Source of the DNA: Paenibacillus guangzhouensis
GTDB lineage: Bacteria; Bacillota; Bacilli; Paenibacillales; Paenibacillaceae
DNA length: 64,000 bases
Assembly: GCF_009363075.1 (NCBI RefSeq)
Contig: NZ_CP045293.1
Location: forward strand, 5,491,501-5,555,500
Direction of reading: 5' to 3'
Positions 60,503 to 64,000 of the stretch are shown one piece after another. Below the pieces are notes generated by a model that was given only the letters and a program-made list of their open reading frames with translations, had not been told where the DNA came from and ran no database searches. The position numbers and the translations under genes are program-made. Positions within the stretch are counted from its first letter, which is position 1. Each line of letters starts with the position of its first letter.

Positions 60503-61264
60503 GTGAAGGCAATCGATGATGTAATTGAGAAAATGCAATCGGCCGTCGAAGGGATGCGTAAGCAAGATCCGGATTTTTACGCGAAATACCCGATGAATCT
60601 TGGGGCCGTAGCGGATGAACAAGCCATATGTACCATTACTGACGAATGGACGCTACCCGATGAATATTTGTACTTCTTGAAGCACTATGTGCCTGAATCG
60701 GTGACGTGGAACAATGATGAATATATTGGTCTTCAAATATACGGAGCTCAAGATCTGCTAGAGGGTCAATGGGGGTACAACTATAACCCGGTTACGCAAG
60801 AAGATATTCCGGATTGGCCAGACAGCCTACTAGTTATTGCATCCGATGAGGGTGACCCTTACTGTATCGATCTATCAAGGGGAGACACCGTCATCTATAC
60901 GGCGGAGCATGGGATGGGCACGTGGGATTTCAACATCGCTTACGACAATCTAGTGGAGTTCCTCCACAGCGTCCTCACTCCGCCCGGATTCGATGCGTTG
61001 GGACTGGATGGCGACGAAGAGTCGTACGACTACTACAAAATTCTGATTACAGGCGAAGGTAAAGATAAGATCAAAACATTGCTATTCATTAAGAGGACGT
61101 TCTCCTGCGATGTTGCGCGAGCGAGATCTCTTTTATCATCCGTGCCTCTGCTCGTATATAAGGGGATTGAGCAGGGCGCTGTGAAGGTCGAGAACGAGCT
61201 GCAGAACATCGGTGCGGATTATGAATTGCGTCAAATCGAGTGGGACGAATTCGTGCAGCGGTGA
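60503..61264 (+). CDS. SUKH domain fused to L7/L12 C-terminal-like domain
   Basis: 253 residues from GTG 60503 (GGAG 6 bases upstream; a TTG at 60491 lies on the binding site). Residues about 40-160 are a SUKH domain (WTLPDEYLYFLKHYV, WPDSLLVIASDEGDPYCIDL, DNLVEFLHSVL). Residues about 178-244 (KIKTLLFIKRTFSCDVARAR, SLLSSVPLLVYKGI, VENELQNIGADYEL) copy the layout of the ribosomal protein L7/L12 C-terminal domain. That domain recruits translation GTPases, so the fusion suggests a link to ribosome or factor binding, or reuse of the fold. The role is unknown. Confidence 0.78.
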   Translation: MKAIDDVIEKMQSAVEGMRKQDPDFYAKYPMNLGAVADEQAICTITDEWTLPDEYLYFLKHYVPESVTWNNDEYIGLQIYGAQDLLEGQWGYNYNPVTQEDIPDWPDSLLVIASDEGDPYCIDLSRGDTVIYTAEHGMGTWDFNIAYDNLVEFLHSVLTPPGFDALGLDGDEESYDYYKILITGEGKDKIKTLLFIKRTFSCDVARARSLLSSVPLLVYKGIEQGAVKVENELQNIGADYELRQIEWDEFVQR

Positions 61265-61322
61265 GCGGGCGTATACGAGGATAATTCATTGACAGAAAGA
61301 GCGTAGAGGATTAATATTGATT

Positions 61323-61338
61323 ACGTAAACGTTTAACC
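61323..61338. promoter_or_regulatory. LacI operator 1
   Basis: ACGTAAACGTTTAACC, containing the palindrome TAAACGTTTA, matches the perfect operator at 62441 in its left 13 bases. Confidence 0.6.
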
Positions 61339-61380
61339 TTTCTGATAAGTATCGTTATTTCAATAGGATTGAGAATATAG

Positions 61381-61396
61381 AAAACGTTTACGTAGA
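61381..61396. promoter_or_regulatory. LacI operator 2, before lacI-type gene
   Basis: AAAACGTTTACGTAGA contains AACGTTTACGT, matching the right side of the 62441 operator. It lies 12 bases before the regulator start, suggesting autoregulation. Confidence 0.6.
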
Positions 61397-61407
61397 GAGG
61401 TGGTCGG

Positions 61408-62409
61408 ATGGCAGCAACGATTAAGGACATCGCGAGAGTAGCCGGTGTCTCCACTGCGACGGTATCCAGAGTCATCAATCATCTTGGCGGATACAATGAG
61501 GAAACCGAGAAGAAGGTGACCGCCGTTGCCAAATCATTAGGATATCGCAAGAATGAAAATGCACGAAGCTTGGTGCAGAAGTCCACCAACACCATCGGTA
61601 TCATTATGCCGGATGTGACAACGTCCTTCTATGGCGATATCATCCGAGGCATCGAAGATATGTCTTATGAGCAGGGGTACAGTGTGATTTTAACTCATGC
61701 CGGGAGCAGCGGGTCTCGAATCCATGAGAGCTTGAATCTGATGGGAGAACGCAGGGTCGATGGGCTCATTATCGTGTCGATTGAACTGCATGAAGCCGCA
61801 ATGGATGCGCTATCATCGCTCGACATTCCCTATATTCTGCTCTCGACCAAGACGGATCGCGAAGATATGCCCTATCTGAAAGTGGATGATTTCAGCGCGG
61901 CCTATACCGCGGTCGAATACCTTATTCAGAACAATCATCGATCGATCGGCATGGCAGGAGCCAACCCGGTCGATCCGATATCCGGAGCGCCGCGAGTCCA
62001 AGGCTATACGCAGGCGCTGCGAGACCATGGGATAAAGGTGGATTTGAACCTGATCAAGGCCGGGGACTTCAGCTTCGAATCAGGGAAAGAAGCGATGCAA
62101 GCTTTCCTTGAAGATCAAGCCTCGATTACTGCGGTGTTCTGCGCAAGCGACGAAGCTGCATTAGGGATCATATCGACTTGCTTCGAGCATGGCATCAGCG
62201 TACCAGCGGAGCTATCCGTCGTCGGATATGACAATTCCAAGGTATCGTATATGTCGATCCCACCGCTTACGACGGTCGCCCAGCCCTTATATGACATGGG
62301 ACGAGAGGGATGCTTGGAATTGATTGACGCGGTTCAACATAAAATCAAGATTGAGTCCAAAGTTATTCCGCATGAACTCGTGGTGCGCAAGTCGGTCCGA
62401 ACGTTATAA
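61408..62409 (+). CDS. LacI-family regulator of the glucosidase
   Basis: 333 residues: N-terminal helix-turn-helix (IKDIARVAGVSTATVSRVIN) and a periplasmic-binding-protein-like effector domain (IGIIMPDVTTSFYGDIIRGI; CASDEAALGIISTCFEHGIS). The next gene is a GH13 glucosidase with a perfect operator before it. The effector is probably an oligosaccharide or its phosphate. AGAGGTGG lies upstream. Confidence 0.88.
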   Translation: MAATIKDIARVAGVSTATVSRVINHLGGYNEETEKKVTAVAKSLGYRKNENARSLVQKSTNTIGIIMPDVTTSFYGDIIRGIEDMSYEQGYSVILTHAGSSGSRIHESLNLMGERRVDGLIIVSIELHEAAMDALSSLDIPYILLSTKTDREDMPYLKVDDFSAAYTAVEYLIQNNHRSIGMAGANPVDPISGAPRVQGYTQALRDHGIKVDLNLIKAGDFSFESGKEAMQAFLEDQASITAVFCASDEAALGIISTCFEHGISVPAELSVVGYDNSKVSYMSIPPLTTVAQPLYDMGREGCLELIDAVQHKIKIESKVIPHELVVRKSVRTL

Positions 62410-62432
62410 AAAACCTCATTAAGAGGTTTTTT
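62408..62432 (+). terminator. Terminator of the LacI-type gene
   Basis: AAAAAACCTC / GAGGTTTTTT, 5-base loop, starts inside the stop codon and ends in T6. Confidence 0.82.
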
Positions 62433-62440
62433 CACCCGTT

Positions 62441-64000
<1,560 letters not shown>

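Overview
The window looks like chromosomal DNA from a Gram-positive, endospore-forming relative of Paenibacillus (Bacillota, Paenibacillaceae-like). This is an inference. It rests on strong AGGAGG-type ribosome binding sites, TTG and GTG starts, an S-layer-homology (SLH) surface protein of 2140 residues, a BclA-like collagen protein, a YesN-type REC-AraC regulator, BlaI/M56 and HxlR regulators, DUF4386 and COG4705 membrane proteins, and simple hairpin plus T-tract terminators. I saw no rRNA, tRNA gene, CRISPR array, insertion sequence or prophage. Gene content is typical of an accessory region: many small transcription units, each with its own local regulator.

Layout. 1-3.3 kb: a membrane-anchored polysaccharide deacetylase, then a glycine riboswitch with a terminator in front of a CycA-type amino acid permease. 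3.3-8.7 kb: a three-gene envelope glycan operon (GT2-GtrA, BcsA-like synthase with PilZ-like domains, GT-C-like membrane protein). 8.7-14.5 kb: a VOC protein and an Lrp regulator, then an ABC transporter plus DUF4097 lipoprotein operon divergent from an unusual fused histidine kinase/response regulator. 14.6-19.1 kb: an unrecognised 558-residue protein, a SUKH protein, a DUF4062 protein and a flavin oxidase. 19.2-24.8 kb: an efflux pump, an HxlR/SRPBCC divergent pair with two clear operators, GTP cyclohydrolase II, and an exported agmatine-deiminase-like lipoprotein behind a MerR-type promoter. 25-32.5 kb: the giant SLH protein (phosphodiester glycosidase, cohesin-like and metallophosphatase domains) and an orphan response regulator.

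32.7-34.8 kb: BlaI and M56 peptidase followed by an Lgt homologue, with a Bla-box palindrome on both promoters. 35-42.3 kb: a tandem GNAT protein, a second AAT permease, a TPR-SUKH protein, a fatty acid hydroxylase, and an NrtR-NADAR-PARG operon for NAD/ADP-ribose chemistry. 42.4-51.2 kb: the collagen-like protein, an efflux island (two MFS pumps with GntR and TetR regulators and their operators), LtrA, GNAT, VOC and EamA proteins. 51.2-56.8 kb: COG4705 membrane protein, a small operon of unknown function, a serine hydrolase, Lrp and MFS genes. 56.8-64 kb: a 600-base gap with an apparently structured leader ahead of malate:quinone oxidoreductase, a Crp-like/DUF4386 pair, a SUKH protein carrying an L7/L12-like tail, and a LacI regulator with its GH13 glucosidase, cut by the window end.

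The strongest leads are the HxlR double-operator divergent promoter with a probable leaderless mRNA, the MerR 19-bp-spacer promoter, the two Bla boxes tying an lgt copy to BlaI, the NrtR-NADAR-PARG operon, the one-base explanation for the kinase/regulator fusion, and the SUKH-L7/L12 fusion. All calls come from reading the sequence; no database search was run.
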